49,750 nucleotides of DNA from Acidobacteriota bacterium (lineage in GTDB: Bacteria > Acidobacteriota > Vicinamibacteria > Vicinamibacterales > UBA2999), in assembly GCA_016213695.1 (NCBI GenBank), contig JACQZV010000086.1:1-49750 (forward strand). Direction: 5' to 3'. This document shows positions 34,802-43,521 of this stretch, piece after piece. Each line of letters starts with the position of its first letter. Position 1 is the first letter of the stretch. The position numbers were made by a program, and so were the translations under genes. The notes beneath the pieces were generated by a model. The model had not been told where the DNA came from, did not search any database, and saw nothing but the letters and a program-made list of their open reading frames with translations.

Positions 34802-35182
34802 TCACAATCGGCGCCGTGCGTTGTGGACGATCTTGCCTAGAATTCGAACAATTTCGTCCGATTCCTGAATGAGTGGATCGAACCTGTCATCAAGGAGATC
34901 GGACTTGCGGCAGACCTGAAGCCGAAATCTCGTTTCCTTGGCTTCTTTCAGCGCGATACGCGTCTTAGCGATGAAATCGGCAATGCTCGACGCGCCATCG
35001 GACTCCTCGTAGTTTGATCCGACGGATGTGCCAGCGGCAAGGATCTGATACGAAAGTGCACGCGCGATCGGGCCGCGGCGATGCAAAAACTGCACAGCGC
35101 GCACGATGTCACACGCGAACACCCCCAGACGTTCGTGCAAATTGTAAGGTTTTTCGCTCGGGACGGAATTTGGTTGCTTCAT
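34802..35182 (-). CDS. Four-helix-bundle protein (S23 / 23S rRNA intervening-sequence family)
   Basis: A 126-residue all-helical protein with the family core ALSYQILAAGTSVGSNYEES and DFIAKTRIALKEAKETRFRL. Relatives are encoded in 23S rRNA intervening sequences and include the Avd accessory proteins of diversity-generating retroelements; most have no known function. I start at ATG 35182 rather than TTG 35188. No reverse transcriptase or rRNA is nearby. Base composition is clearly less GC-rich than the flanking genes, suggesting transfer. It is flanked on both sides by inverted heptad arrays, at 9 bp downstream and about 30 bp upstream. No Shine-Dalgarno is evident. Confidence 0.88.
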   Translation of the reverse strand: MKQPNSVPSEKPYNLHERLGVFACDIVRAVQFLHRRGPIARALSYQILAAGTSVGSNYEESDGASSIADFIAKTRIALKEAKETRFRLQVCRKSDLLDDRFDPLIQESDEIVRILGKIVHNARRRL

Positions 35183-35212
35183 GTACAAGCAAACCGAACG
35201 CCATCCGCCTTT

Positions 35213-35247
35213 CTTGTGACTTGTGCCTTGTGCCTTGTGCCTTGATC
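35213..35247. repeat. Right heptad arm of the IVS-like element
   Basis: Five 7-bp units in the opposite orientation (cttgtga, three cttgtgc, cttgatc), complementary to the left arm across about 30 bp with two mismatches. Lies 7 bp from the VWFA stop codon. Confidence 0.88.
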
Positions 35248-35254
35248 CCCCGCG

Positions 35255-38059
35255 TCACCGCCGCAGGAGTTCGAGGTACTTCGCGAGCAGCGGCTGGTAC
35301 GGTCCGGTGTACGCCTTGACGTAGCGGGCGAGCTTGGACTGGTCGGCCGGCGAGACAGCCAGGCGCTCGCGCGTGGCGACGTGGTAGTGCGCGAACACCG
35401 CGGCAAAGAGCGCCGTCTGATCGCCCGGCTGGAGCGCCAGGTGGCGATCGAGCACCGGCAGCGCCTCTGCGTAGCGTCCGCCCATCAAATAGGCCGACGC
35501 CAGCCGCTGCCCGATGTCGTCGTCTGCGGTGTTCCGCTCGTAGGCGGCCTTGAGCACGTCGATGACCGACTCGGTCTGCCCGTCGCGCAGCCGCGCGTCG
35601 GCGAGCAGGAGGTAGACGATCGGCGCGCGCGGCTCGGTGCCGAGCGCCAGCTGCCACACACCCGCCGCGTCGCGGTCGCGGCCGGCGGCCGCGAACGTCG
35701 CGCCAAGATAGAACGCGGCCGGAAAGAACTCGCGCCGCGGCCCGGCGGCGAGCGCCAGCTGCGTGGCCGCCTCGTTCAGCTGCCCCTTGGCGTACCAGTC
35801 GAGCCCCTTGAAGAACGCCGCCGCCGTCTGCTCGCCGGTCGTCAACGCGTCGAGCGCCGCCGCGCCGTAGCGTCCGGCGCGCGCCTCAGCCACCGGACTC
35901 TTCAACGCCGGCGAGGTCTTCTCCACCGCGTCGAGCATCGCATCGAGCAGGTCGCGCCGCAGTGCGACCTTCGGGTCGAACTTTGCCACGGTGCCGCGCA
36001 GAAACGGCACCGGCATGCCGCCGCCGGCCTGGCCGTCGAGAATGAACGGCCGCACGAGCACGCCCGCCACCGTGCCGCCGCGCAGCACCCGCGCGCGCGC
36101 GAGGTAGCGGCCGGGCGGCAGGAGGGAGGGCGAGAGCAGCCCCTGCGCCACCCGCTGCGTGGGCTGAGACCCGGCGATCATCTGCGCGGGCGCGGACAGC
36201 AGCGCCGGGCGATCCTGGTCGTCCGCGATTTCCAGGGTCACGGTCGTGCTCTCCAGCGTGGCGGGCGTCGTCGCATACATCTCGAGAAACGCGGCGACGT
36301 TCCCTGCGACCCGCGGCTCGACGCCCGGTCTGATGCGGCGGCTGCCGTCGCCGCCATCGCCAATCAGCAGATCGCCGAGCGCGAACTCCTCGCCCCCGAG
36401 CTTCCACGCGTTGACGTCGCGAATGATGCCCCCGCGCCGCCCCGCGGCGTCCACGACGCCGAATCGAAGCGAGTAATTGCCCGGCTCCACCAGAATCTCC
36501 GTCAGGTAGTCCCGCGCCGTGTTCGCCTGCCCGTTCGGCACCGAGAGCACGCGCTTGTCGATCGACCCGGAGACGACCTTCCCTTCGCCGTCGAGCAGCA
36601 CGTAGCCGACGGTGTACTCCTCCGGCTCGCCGCCAGGCTGGCCGATATCGGCCGCGACCATGACGCGCGCCTTGTCGCTGGCCGGATCCTTCTGCGTGAA
36701 GGTAGTCAGCCGTACCGGCACCTCGGCGACGCCGAACGGCGACTTCAGCGCGTCCATCAGCGTCTCTTCGGCCTTCCGCCGGGTGGTGGTGGGCGACGAC
36801 AGGACGAAGGCGCGGCGCGACCGGACCGTCACGCCGCGGCGCCGCACCTCCACGTCGATGCGGTGCTGCTTGCCGTCGCGGTCGCCGCGGGCCTCCTCGA
36901 CGCCGAGCATGTAGTACGCCAGCGTCTCCGCCGCGAGCCGGTCGAAGACGGCCTCGCCGGTGCCCGCGATGTAGTAGATCGACCCGCGCGTCGCCCCCGC
37001 GAGATCGCCGAGCCCCTGCACCTGCATGTCGCGGTCCTCGGTCGGCGTCGGCTGCAGCCGGCTGACGGTAATGTCGTGCCGCGGCACGTCGAGGAGCATC
37101 ACGTTGATGGTGACGTGCGCGTACGCCGCCGCGCGGATGACGCCGTCGAGGTCGCTCGGGCTGTCGAGCACCATCCCTTCCGACAGCAGAATCAGCGTCT
37201 TGGGGCCGTCGATGACCGACAGGCCCGCCAGCAGGTCGTACAGCCCGCGCAGCGAGTCGGTGGTGTCCTGGCGGACGCTGCGCACGAGCGAGCTGGCCTC
37301 GCTCAGAACGTCGCGCTCGCACTGCTCGAGCGCGACGCCGGTGAGGCGCGGGCACTCGCGCAGCGCGACCTGCGCGAAGATGCGGCCGTCACTGCGCTCC
37401 GCGATGGCGATCGCCTCATACACTCCGATGGTGAACCTGCCCGACCCGGCCGAGACCTGTTGCCGCCCGACCACGCGCTGCATGGCCTGCTTGAGGCGCA
37501 GCTTGTCGTCCGTAAAGCCGACCTGGATGCCCGGCTCCGGATACGCGATAAACGCGGTGCGATCGGCCGGGCTGAGCTTGTCGAGAAATTTCGCCGCGGT
37601 GTCGAGCAGCGCCCGCGCCCCGCCGAAACGGATGCCGAGCTGATCGACCGCGATGACGAACATCCGGCCGTTCGGCGGCTTCAGGTTGGTCGTGAACAGC
37701 GTCTCGAACGGATCGGCCGCCTCGCGCTTGGCCGCCTCGAGATCGATGCGCACGTGGTCGGCCGACACGACCCGGCGCGGCTCGCCGTCGATCTTGACGA
37801 CAAAGTCGGGCGCCAGCAGATCCTCGACCGGGCGGCCGTTGCCGTTGACCACGGAAACGTCGACGGCAATCACGTCCACGCCCGTGCGGAAGGTGGGGCC
37901 CTGGACGGGCGCGTCGGTCTGCGCCTGGGCGCCCAGCCGCGCGGCACCGGCAGCCAGGACCACTCCAAGGCACAAGGCGCAAGGCGCAAGGCTCAAGGCA
38001 CGGCGAGATGGACCCCTTGTGACTTGTGACTTGGGCCTTGTGACGTGTGTCTTGTCCAT
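35255..38059 (-). CDS. VWFA-related domain protein with C-terminal TPR region
   Basis: A 934-residue exported protein. After the signal peptide comes a VWFA-related N-terminal block (FRTGVDVIAVDVSVVNGNGR, DFVVKIDGEPRRV), then a VWA fold (RMFVIAVDQLGI, KTLILLSEGMVLD) to about residue 400. A beta-rich middle and C-terminal TPR-like repeats (AFYLGATFAAAGRDRDAAGV, YLMGGRYAEALPVL) follow. This arrangement is common in Acidobacteria and of unknown function; protein assembly is plausible. ATG 38059 follows GAGGTGG and is preferred to 38101. Unusually, residues 2 to about 31 are encoded by heptad array E, including part of the signal-peptide core SLAPCALCLG. The right arm of the IVS-like element ends 7 bp past its stop. 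Confidence 0.85.
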   Translation of the reverse strand: MDKTHVTRPKSQVTRGPSRRALSLAPCALCLGVVLAAGAARLGAQAQTDAPVQGPTFRTGVDVIAVDVSVVNGNGRPVEDLLAPDFVVKIDGEPRRVVSADHVRIDLEAAKREAADPFETLFTTNLKPPNGRMFVIAVDQLGIRFGGARALLDTAAKFLDKLSPADRTAFIAYPEPGIQVGFTDDKLRLKQAMQRVVGRQQVSAGSGRFTIGVYEAIAIAERSDGRIFAQVALRECPRLTGVALEQCERDVLSEASSLVRSVRQDTTDSLRGLYDLLAGLSVIDGPKTLILLSEGMVLDSPSDLDGVIRAAAYAHVTINVMLLDVPRHDITVSRLQPTPTEDRDMQVQGLGDLAGATRGSIYYIAGTGEAVFDRLAAETLAYYMLGVEEARGDRDGKQHRIDVEVRRRGVTVRSRRAFVLSSPTTTRRKAEETLMDALKSPFGVAEVPVRLTTFTQKDPASDKARVMVAADIGQPGGEPEEYTVGYVLLDGEGKVVSGSIDKRVLSVPNGQANTARDYLTEILVEPGNYSLRFGVVDAAGRRGGIIRDVNAWKLGGEEFALGDLLIGDGGDGSRRIRPGVEPRVAGNVAAFLEMYATTPATLESTTVTLEIADDQDRPALLSAPAQMIAGSQPTQRVAQGLLSPSLLPPGRYLARARVLRGGTVAGVLVRPFILDGQAGGGMPVPFLRGTVAKFDPKVALRRDLLDAMLDAVEKTSPALKSPVAEARAGRYGAAALDALTTGEQTAAAFFKGLDWYAKGQLNEAATQLALAAGPRREFFPAAFYLGATFAAAGRDRDAAGVWQLALGTEPRAPIVYLLLADARLRDGQTESVIDVLKAAYERNTADDDIGQRLASAYLMGGRYAEALPVLDRHLALQPGDQTALFAAVFAHYHVATRERLAVSPADQSKLARYVKAYTGPYQPLLAKYLELLRR
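37968..38057. repeat. Inverted heptad array E inside the VWFA signal-peptide coding region
   Basis: Left arm: aggcaca, aggcgca, aggcgca, aggctca, aggcacg (37968-38002). Right arm: cttgtga, cttgtga, cttgggc, cttgtga, cgtgtgt, cttgtcc (38016-38057). The last base is the G of the VWFA ATG. Read on the minus strand the right arm encodes the basic n-region and the left arm the hydrophobic LSLAPCALCLG stretch. Confidence 0.85.
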
Positions 38060-38126
38060 CGTCCACCTCGCGACGGGTCGATCACAGAGCAACGGCCGCA
38101 AAAAGGCAAGCGAAACGATGGCGTCG

Positions 38127-41100
38127 CTACAGGCGCCCGCGCGCCTCGGCCAGCTCCGGCAATCCCGGGTCGGCGCCCTTCCAGAGACTGAGGAATCGCT
38201 GGTACTGCTCGCGCGCCGCCGCCCGGTCGCCGGTACGGTCGAGCAGCCGCGCCATCTCGAGCACGTAGCGCGGCTCGAGCATCGACGTCCACTTCTGGCT
38301 GATGTCGGACGTCAGGAGCTGACGATAGATCTCGATGGCACCACCGACGTCGCCGCGCGCCACCCGGACGCGCGCCAGGCCGTCGCGGCACGGCAGGTGG
38401 TTGATGAACGCGGGCCAGTACGAGTCGGGGCCCGAGAGCGGCGGCTTGAAGGCGGGCTGCGCCGCGGTCCAGGCCGTCTCCGCGGCCGCGACATCCCCGG
38501 CCGCCAGCGCAATTTCACCCTCGAGGCAGCGCTGCAGCCAGACGTGATTCATCCGCCGGGCATCGAACACCGTGCGCTGCTGCTCGAGGCGCGTGCGCGC
38601 CGCCGCCAGGTCGCTGCGGCGAACTTCAATCACACCGCCCAGCAGACGAAGCAGCATCTGGGCGTTCGCTCGAGCGTCCGGGTTCGGTACGCCGGGGCTG
38701 GCCTCTTCGGCCTTCTGCACGTTCTGGAGCGCCCGCGCGTAGTCCCGCCGCTCCATCGCGAAGAGCGCCGCCAAATCGAACGCTCTCCCCCGGTTGCCGG
38801 CATCCTGAAACCGATCCGCCAGCGTCTGCCCGTCGCGCAGCCGCTCCTCGGCCTGCCGGTAGCGGCCCACCCTGGACAGAAAGTACGCGGTGGTGACGAG
38901 CGTATCGGTCGAGGGAAGCCCCCCGCGCTGCTCGATCGCCTGCTCCTGGCTGAGCTCCCCGAGCGCCTCGTCGTAGCGTCCCAGCATCCCGTAGCCCCAG
39001 GCTTTGCCGCGGTGCGAGGCCGCGAACGTCGTGTCAAGGGCCAGCGCCTGCGTGTAGACGTCCAACGCCTTCTGCGGCTGCCCGGCCACCAGATACGCTT
39101 CGCCGAGGCTGTCGCGCGGATTCGCTTCCTTCGGGTTGAGACGCGCGTAGGTGTCGAGCTCCCGGATCGCCTCCGGATAGCGTCCGTTGCTGAGCAAGGC
39201 GTACCCGTACGAATTGTGGAGCGGCCCGTAATCGGGCACGGCCTTCACGCCGCGCTCCATGGTGGCGAGGCCCTTCACGCGATCGCGAGACAGGTAAAAG
39301 CGGGCGAGTTCGTCGTACGCTTCCGCCTCGTCCGGATACCGCGCCAGGAGCGACTCCATCAGCGAAATCGCCTTGTCGAAGTCCCCCGCGCGCCGGGCCG
39401 CGCCGGCTTCGGCCATGAGCCGCTGCCGCCCCGGCAGCCGGTCGAGATTCCCGTCCAGCCGCCGGCGGTACTCCTCGGCCGCCGCGTTGTCGCCTGTCTG
39501 CTCCGCAGCCTTGGAGAGGTTGAACCACGCGACGGCGAAGGAGGGATCGAGCCGGACGGCCTCCTCGAGCAGCCTGCGCGCGTCGGCACGGCGCAGGTTG
39601 AATAAGGCCTCCGTGCCTTCGGTAAACAGGCGATACGCTTCCAGATTGCTCGACGTGACTTCGGCCACGCCGCGCGCCGCACCACGGTCGGCGACATTGA
39701 GGTTGCTGCGAATGCGCCCGGCCAGGTTGTCGACGAGGCCGAATAGATCCGCGCCGGAGACGGACTGCGCCAGCAGGATCCGCCCGGTCGCCACGTCCTG
39801 CACGCGGACGTCGATCAGCGTGCTGCCGCCGGCGCTGAAGATGCTGCCCGCCACGAGCGCCCCGGCGCCCGAGCGGCGTCCCACCTCGAGCGCGCGGCCG
39901 GCGTCGAGCGCGCCGCTCGCGCCCAGCCCCTCCACGATCTCCTGGATCCGTTCGGTTCTCACGACATCGAGACCGGGCGTCTGGGCGAGCCCGGTCACCA
40001 GCATGTTCGGAACGCCCTTGGCCAGCCAGGCGTTCTCGCTCGACGCGCCGGGCGCCTCGAACGCGAGCACGGCGATCGACGGACGGCCCGACGCGCCGAT
40101 CCCTTGCGCCGAGCTGTCCGGACGGGAGAAGAAGAATGCCGCCACGCCGATCGCCACGACCGCCACGGCTGCGCCGGCTGCCGCCAGCGGACGGCGGCGG
40201 ACGGCGGCGCCGACTTTCGCAGCGACCGACGTCCCCGGCGACGCGGCGCGGCGACTCCGGCTGCTGCCCTCACGGGCCGCCCTGGCGCGCGACGGCTTGC
40301 GCTCGGCCGGCGGTGCTCCCGCCGGCGCACTGCGGCGCCTCGGGGACGCCGACCGCGCCCGCGGGCCCGCCTCGCGCGCCGGACCGGCGGGACTCGGTGC
40401 GCTCTGGCTGTCGCGCACCAGCCGCCGCAGATCGCCGCGCAGATCGGCAGCGGTCTGATACCGCACGTCACGGTCCTTCTCGATCGCCTTGGCCACGATC
40501 CGCGCCAGCTCGTCGGGCACGTCGGGATTGACGCGGACGACGTCGGCCGGCGCGCTGCGCAGGATCGCATCGAAGATCACGGCGGTGGTGCGGCCGGTGA
40601 ACGCGGGACGGCCGGTCGCCATCTCGTCGAGCACGAGGCCAAGCGAGAACAGGTCGGTGCGCGCATCCCGGTCCTCACCGCGGGCCTGTTCGGGCGACAT
40701 GTAGGCCACGGTCCCGATGGCGATGCCCGGGCTGGTCAACGCCTCGTCCGGGACGCCGGTGACCGCCAGCGCCGACTCTCCTGGCGCGGCAACCGGCGAG
40801 CCGGTCCCGAGCTTCGCGAGGCCGAAGTCGAGGATCTTGGCGTCGCCGCGCGTGGTGACGAAGACGTTGGCCGGCTTGATGTCGCGATGGACGATCCCCT
40901 TGGCGTGCGCGGCGTCGAGCGCGTCGGCCATCTGCGCCCCGAGCAGGAGGACCTGCGGGACCGGCACCGGACGGTCGGCGATGAGCTGCTTGAGCGTCTG
41001 CCCCTGCAGCAGCTCCATCACCATGAAGTGCCGGCCCTCGTGGGTGCCGATGTCGTAGATGGTGCAGATGTGAGGGTGATTCAGTGCCGAGGCGGCGCGC

Positions 41101-41273
41101 GCCTCGCGCTGGAAACGCTCGATCGCCTGCGGGTCGGCGGAGACATTGTCGGGAAGCACCTTGAGCGCCACGCGGCGCCCGAGGCGCGTGTCCTCCGCCT
41201 CGTAGACGACGCCCATCCCGCCGCCGCCAAGCTGCTCGAGCACGCGGTAATGGGAGACGAGCTGACCGATCAT
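38127..41273 (-). CDS. Ser/Thr protein kinase with TolB-like and TPR regions
   Basis: A 1048-residue membrane kinase. The Hanks-type domain (about 8-280) has [18 protein letters not shown] lysine, the HRDIKPANV catalytic loop, DFGLA and the YMSPEQARG activation segment. A basic Ser/Pro/Arg linker leads to one transmembrane helix ([19 protein letters not shown]). Outside is a FlgO/TolB-like domain ([32 protein letters not shown]), then about 10 TPR-type helices. This fusion is common in Acidobacteria. TAGGAT at 41283-41288 (complement) lies 9 nt before ATG 41273, and a 7-bp array starts just beyond, covering the -35 site. Ligand and targets unknown. Confidence 0.92.
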   Translation of the reverse strand: MIGQLVSHYRVLEQLGGGGMGVVYEAEDTRLGRRVALKVLPDNVSADPQAIERFQREARAASALNHPHICTIYDIGTHEGRHFMVMELLQGQTLKQLIADRPVPVPQVLLLGAQMADALDAAHAKGIVHRDIKPANVFVTTRGDAKILDFGLAKLGTGSPVAAPGESALAVTGVPDEALTSPGIAIGTVAYMSPEQARGEDRDARTDLFSLGLVLDEMATGRPAFTGRTTAVIFDAILRSAPADVVRVNPDVPDELARIVAKAIEKDRDVRYQTAADLRGDLRRLVRDSQSAPSPAGPAREAGPRARSASPRRRSAPAGAPPAERKPSRARAAREGSSRSRRAASPGTSVAAKVGAAVRRRPLAAAGAAVAVVAIGVAAFFFSRPDSSAQGIGASGRPSIAVLAFEAPGASSENAWLAKGVPNMLVTGLAQTPGLDVVRTERIQEIVEGLGASGALDAGRALEVGRRSGAGALVAGSIFSAGGSTLIDVRVQDVATGRILLAQSVSGADLFGLVDNLAGRIRSNLNVADRGAARGVAEVTSSNLEAYRLFTEGTEALFNLRRADARRLLEEAVRLDPSFAVAWFNLSKAAEQTGDNAAAEEYRRRLDGNLDRLPGRQRLMAEAGAARRAGDFDKAISLMESLLARYPDEAEAYDELARFYLSRDRVKGLATMERGVKAVPDYGPLHNSYGYALLSNGRYPEAIRELDTYARLNPKEANPRDSLGEAYLVAGQPQKALDVYTQALALDTTFAASHRGKAWGYGMLGRYDEALGELSQEQAIEQRGGLPSTDTLVTTAYFLSRVGRYRQAEERLRDGQTLADRFQDAGNRGRAFDLAALFAMERRDYARALQNVQKAEEASPGVPNPDARANAQMLLRLLGGVIEVRRSDLAAARTRLEQQRTVFDARRMNHVWLQRCLEGEIALAAGDVAAAETAWTAAQPAFKPPLSGPDSYWPAFINHLPCRDGLARVRVARGDVGGAIEIYRQLLTSDISQKWTSMLEPRYVLEMARLLDRTGDRAAAREQYQRFLSLWKGADPGLPELAEARGRL

Positions 41274-41297
41274 CGTCTTGAAATCCTACTCTCGATC

Positions 41298-41339
41298 AGG
41301 CTTTGGGCTTTGGGCCTGGGGCCTGGGGCCTGGGGCCTT
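41298..41339. repeat. 7-bp tandem array (GGGCCTG/GGGCTTT)
   Basis: Six units: aggcttt, gggcttt, gggcctg, gggcctg, gggcctg, gggcctt. It fills the gap between the kinase -10 and the aconitase-family stop; the TAA stop (41338-41340, complement) shares its last bases with the final unit. Related to the array at 13418-13466 (shared aggcttt-ggg). Confidence 0.85.
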
Positions 41340-43389
41340 AGATTCCAAACAGATCCGGATCCCACCGCAGTCCCAGCTCCGACGGCGGCCCCATGTACCC
41401 GAGCAGCGCGGATGCGGCAACCACGGCCGGACTGGCCAGGTAGCCTTCACCGCCGACACCCATCCGGTTCTGCCAGTTGCGATTGAAGGAGGTAATCGCC
41501 CGCTGCCCCGCAGTGAGCGCGTCGGGGCCCTGCCCGAAGCAGGGGCCGCACCACGACTGGCGGATCGCGCCGCCGACCGAACGGAAGACGCCGGCAATCG
41601 AGCTGCCGCCGAGCCGCGCATCCGCGCGCTCAATCTGTGCCGCCACACCCCCCGACCCCGGAAACACGATGAACGGGCGCGCCGTCTTCCGCACGCCGGC
41701 AACTGTCGCGTGGTGGATGACGAGGGCCGCCTGGAGCAGATCGTCGTAGCTGCCGTTGGTGCACGAGCCGATCATCGCCTTGTCGAACGCGATGCGCTCG
41801 CGCGCCACCTCGTCGGCCGGATACGCATTGCCGGGGCTGTACGGCCTGGCAATCATCGGCCGCACGTCGGCAAGCGACAGCTCCTCGTCGATTGCGTACG
41901 TGGCGTCCGCGCCCGGCCCCACGCGTGGGTAGGGAAACGCAGTGATCCCTTTCGCCGCATACCACGCGGAGGTCACCTCGTCGGCGGCGAAGATCCCGTT
42001 CATCGCCTCGGCTTCCGCCATCATGTTCGCGATCGTGTTGCGATACGCCATCGGCAGCTGGCGGCCTGCATCCACGAACTCGACCGACATGCCCTGCGCC
42101 TGCTGCGCGCCCCACCGGCGCAGCAGCTCCAGCACGACGTCCTTGCCGCCGACCCACGGCTGCAGCGCGCCGGTGAACACCACGCGCCGCGCCTGCGGCA
42201 CCGTGAAGTAGACGTAGCCGGTCGCCCAGCCGAAGCCGACCGTCGTGGAGCCGACGCCGATGCCGACGGCGCCGTACGCGCCGTACGCGCGGCTGTGCGA
42301 GTCGGCGCCCGGTATGAACTGGCCGGGCAGCACGAGCCCCTGCTCGGGAAAGTAGAAGTGAAAGATGCCGTCGCCAGGCGTCGCGTAATACGGCGGGCCG
42401 AGCCCGTGCTGGCGCGCGAACGCCCGACCGATCGACGTCTGCCGTTCGTCGTCTTCGCGGCCGGTGAAGACGAAGTGGTCGTTGGCAATCGCCGCCTGGC
42501 GCGGATCGATCGTGTGGCCGCCGGTGATGCCGTTGAACGTATGGATGCAGAAGGGCGCCGTGCCGTCGGAGGCCGGCAGCAGGTCGGCGTACACACGCAG
42601 CGTATCGCCGGGGCGCAGCGCGCGCCGCTCCTTGTCGACGCGATGCGCCCAGATGATCTGCTCGGTCGTGGTCATCGTCCGGGCGAGCACGTCGTCCGGA
42701 CACTCGACGGACGGCGGCCGCCCGACCGATTCGCGGAACTCGCGGCGTCCCACGGCGATGATGCCGCCGCTGCGGCGGATCTCCTCTTCCTTCGGCGTGA
42801 ACGGCAGCGGCTCGTAGCGTGTGTTCCGCGTCAGGTTCTCGAGGCGGCGAGTGACTGGATCGAACAGGAACTGGTCGCCGTCCTGCGCGTCGGCCACCGC
42901 TTCCGGGCTCTGCACCACGTGCAATCCCAGATTGAGCGCGTTGCGGCGGAAGATGTCGCCCATGTTCCGGCCGCAGACGATTACCATCTCGAGGCCGGCT
43001 TCCTCGGCGATCCCCTTGAGTCCGGCCGGGCTCATCTCCCGAGAGGAACCGATAGCGAACCGGTCACCGGCTACCATGAAATTTTCCCCAGCGTGGACGC
43101 GCGTACGAAAGTCCGGCATCAGGTACCGGAACGCGCCGGCCTTCCACCGTTCGTCCAGGCTCTCGAGGCTCTCCGACACGCAGTCGGCCGCAGGGGTGAT
43201 CTGATCGGTATCGATGGCGTCGAGTTTCTTCCCGTATTTTGTCCCGGGCAGCTTCGGGTCCCAGAAAATCAGCGCTTTGCCGCGGATGGGCGACGCGGTG
43301 CGCGCGGCGGCCATCCCGGCAGCCGGCGCCGCAGGGAGGCGCTCGAGTGAGACGCCCGGCTTGAGCGACGCGGGTCGTATCAGGTGCAT
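41338..43389 (-). CDS. Single-chain aconitase/isopropylmalate-dehydratase family protein, swivel domain first
   Basis: A 683-residue [4Fe-4S] hydratase. The N-terminal third is the swivel (LeuD-like) domain: AIDTDQITPA, FMVAGDRFAIGSSREM, VIVCGRNMGDIFRRNALN. The rest is the catalytic (LeuC-like) part with HTFNGITGGH, PGADSHSRAYGAYG, and cluster cysteines in MIGSCTNGSYDDL and SWCGPCFGQG. Swivel-before-catalytic order resembles AcnB, but the HEAT domain of AcnB is absent, and LeuCD are normally separate. Substrate (citrate, isopropylmalate, other) is open. ATG 43389 (MHLIRPASL) follows TACTAT (43399-43404, complement) by 9 nt; the 1428-residue track ORF is a fusion with antisense Ppk. Confidence 0.85.
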   Translation of the reverse strand: MHLIRPASLKPGVSLERLPAAPAAGMAAARTASPIRGKALIFWDPKLPGTKYGKKLDAIDTDQITPAADCVSESLESLDERWKAGAFRYLMPDFRTRVHAGENFMVAGDRFAIGSSREMSPAGLKGIAEEAGLEMVIVCGRNMGDIFRRNALNLGLHVVQSPEAVADAQDGDQFLFDPVTRRLENLTRNTRYEPLPFTPKEEEIRRSGGIIAVGRREFRESVGRPPSVECPDDVLARTMTTTEQIIWAHRVDKERRALRPGDTLRVYADLLPASDGTAPFCIHTFNGITGGHTIDPRQAAIANDHFVFTGREDDERQTSIGRAFARQHGLGPPYYATPGDGIFHFYFPEQGLVLPGQFIPGADSHSRAYGAYGAVGIGVGSTTVGFGWATGYVYFTVPQARRVVFTGALQPWVGGKDVVLELLRRWGAQQAQGMSVEFVDAGRQLPMAYRNTIANMMAEAEAMNGIFAADEVTSAWYAAKGITAFPYPRVGPGADATYAIDEELSLADVRPMIARPYSPGNAYPADEVARERIAFDKAMIGSCTNGSYDDLLQAALVIHHATVAGVRKTARPFIVFPGSGGVAAQIERADARLGGSSIAGVFRSVGGAIRQSWCGPCFGQGPDALTAGQRAITSFNRNWQNRMGVGGEGYLASPAVVAASALLGYMGPPSELGLRWDPDLFGI

Positions 43390-43521
43390 CCGGGATGCAT
43401 AGTACGGCATCAGTCGTGCAACGGTTCGGCCAGACCCGTCATGCCTGCCTACCGGAACGCCGTCGTCGCCGAACGGCGGCCACACGGACCACGGCGAATC
43501 GCTCGACCGTCGGCGCTCCGC

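Larger units (their letters stand above)
34745..35247. mobile_element. Candidate IVS-like element: S23 gene between inverted heptad arms
   Basis: Left arm 34745-34793 (gtcacca, ggtcaca, aggcaca, agtcaca, aggcaca, aggctca, agtcaca) and right arm 35213-35247 (cttgtga, cttgtgc, cttgtgc, cttgtgc, cttgatc) are inverted and nearly complementary over about 30 bp. Between them is only one gene, the four-helix-bundle ORF. The inside is visibly more AT-rich than its neighbours. Complementary ends around an S23 ORF is the layout of intervening sequences in spirochete and Coxiella 23S rRNA genes. Mobility is inferred, not shown; no target-site duplication was identified. Confidence 0.55.

Noticed and set aside
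34802-35182. Diversity-generating retroelement
   Set aside because: The S23/Avd-like gene alone is not enough: no reverse transcriptase, template or variable repeat is visible.
34745-35247. CRISPR array
   Set aside because: Direct 7-bp repeats without spacers, no 23-40-bp repeat units and no cas genes.
35381-38029. 882-aa plus-strand ORF
   Set aside because: Antisense of the VWFA gene; the minus strand has the signal peptide, VWA and TPR motifs.
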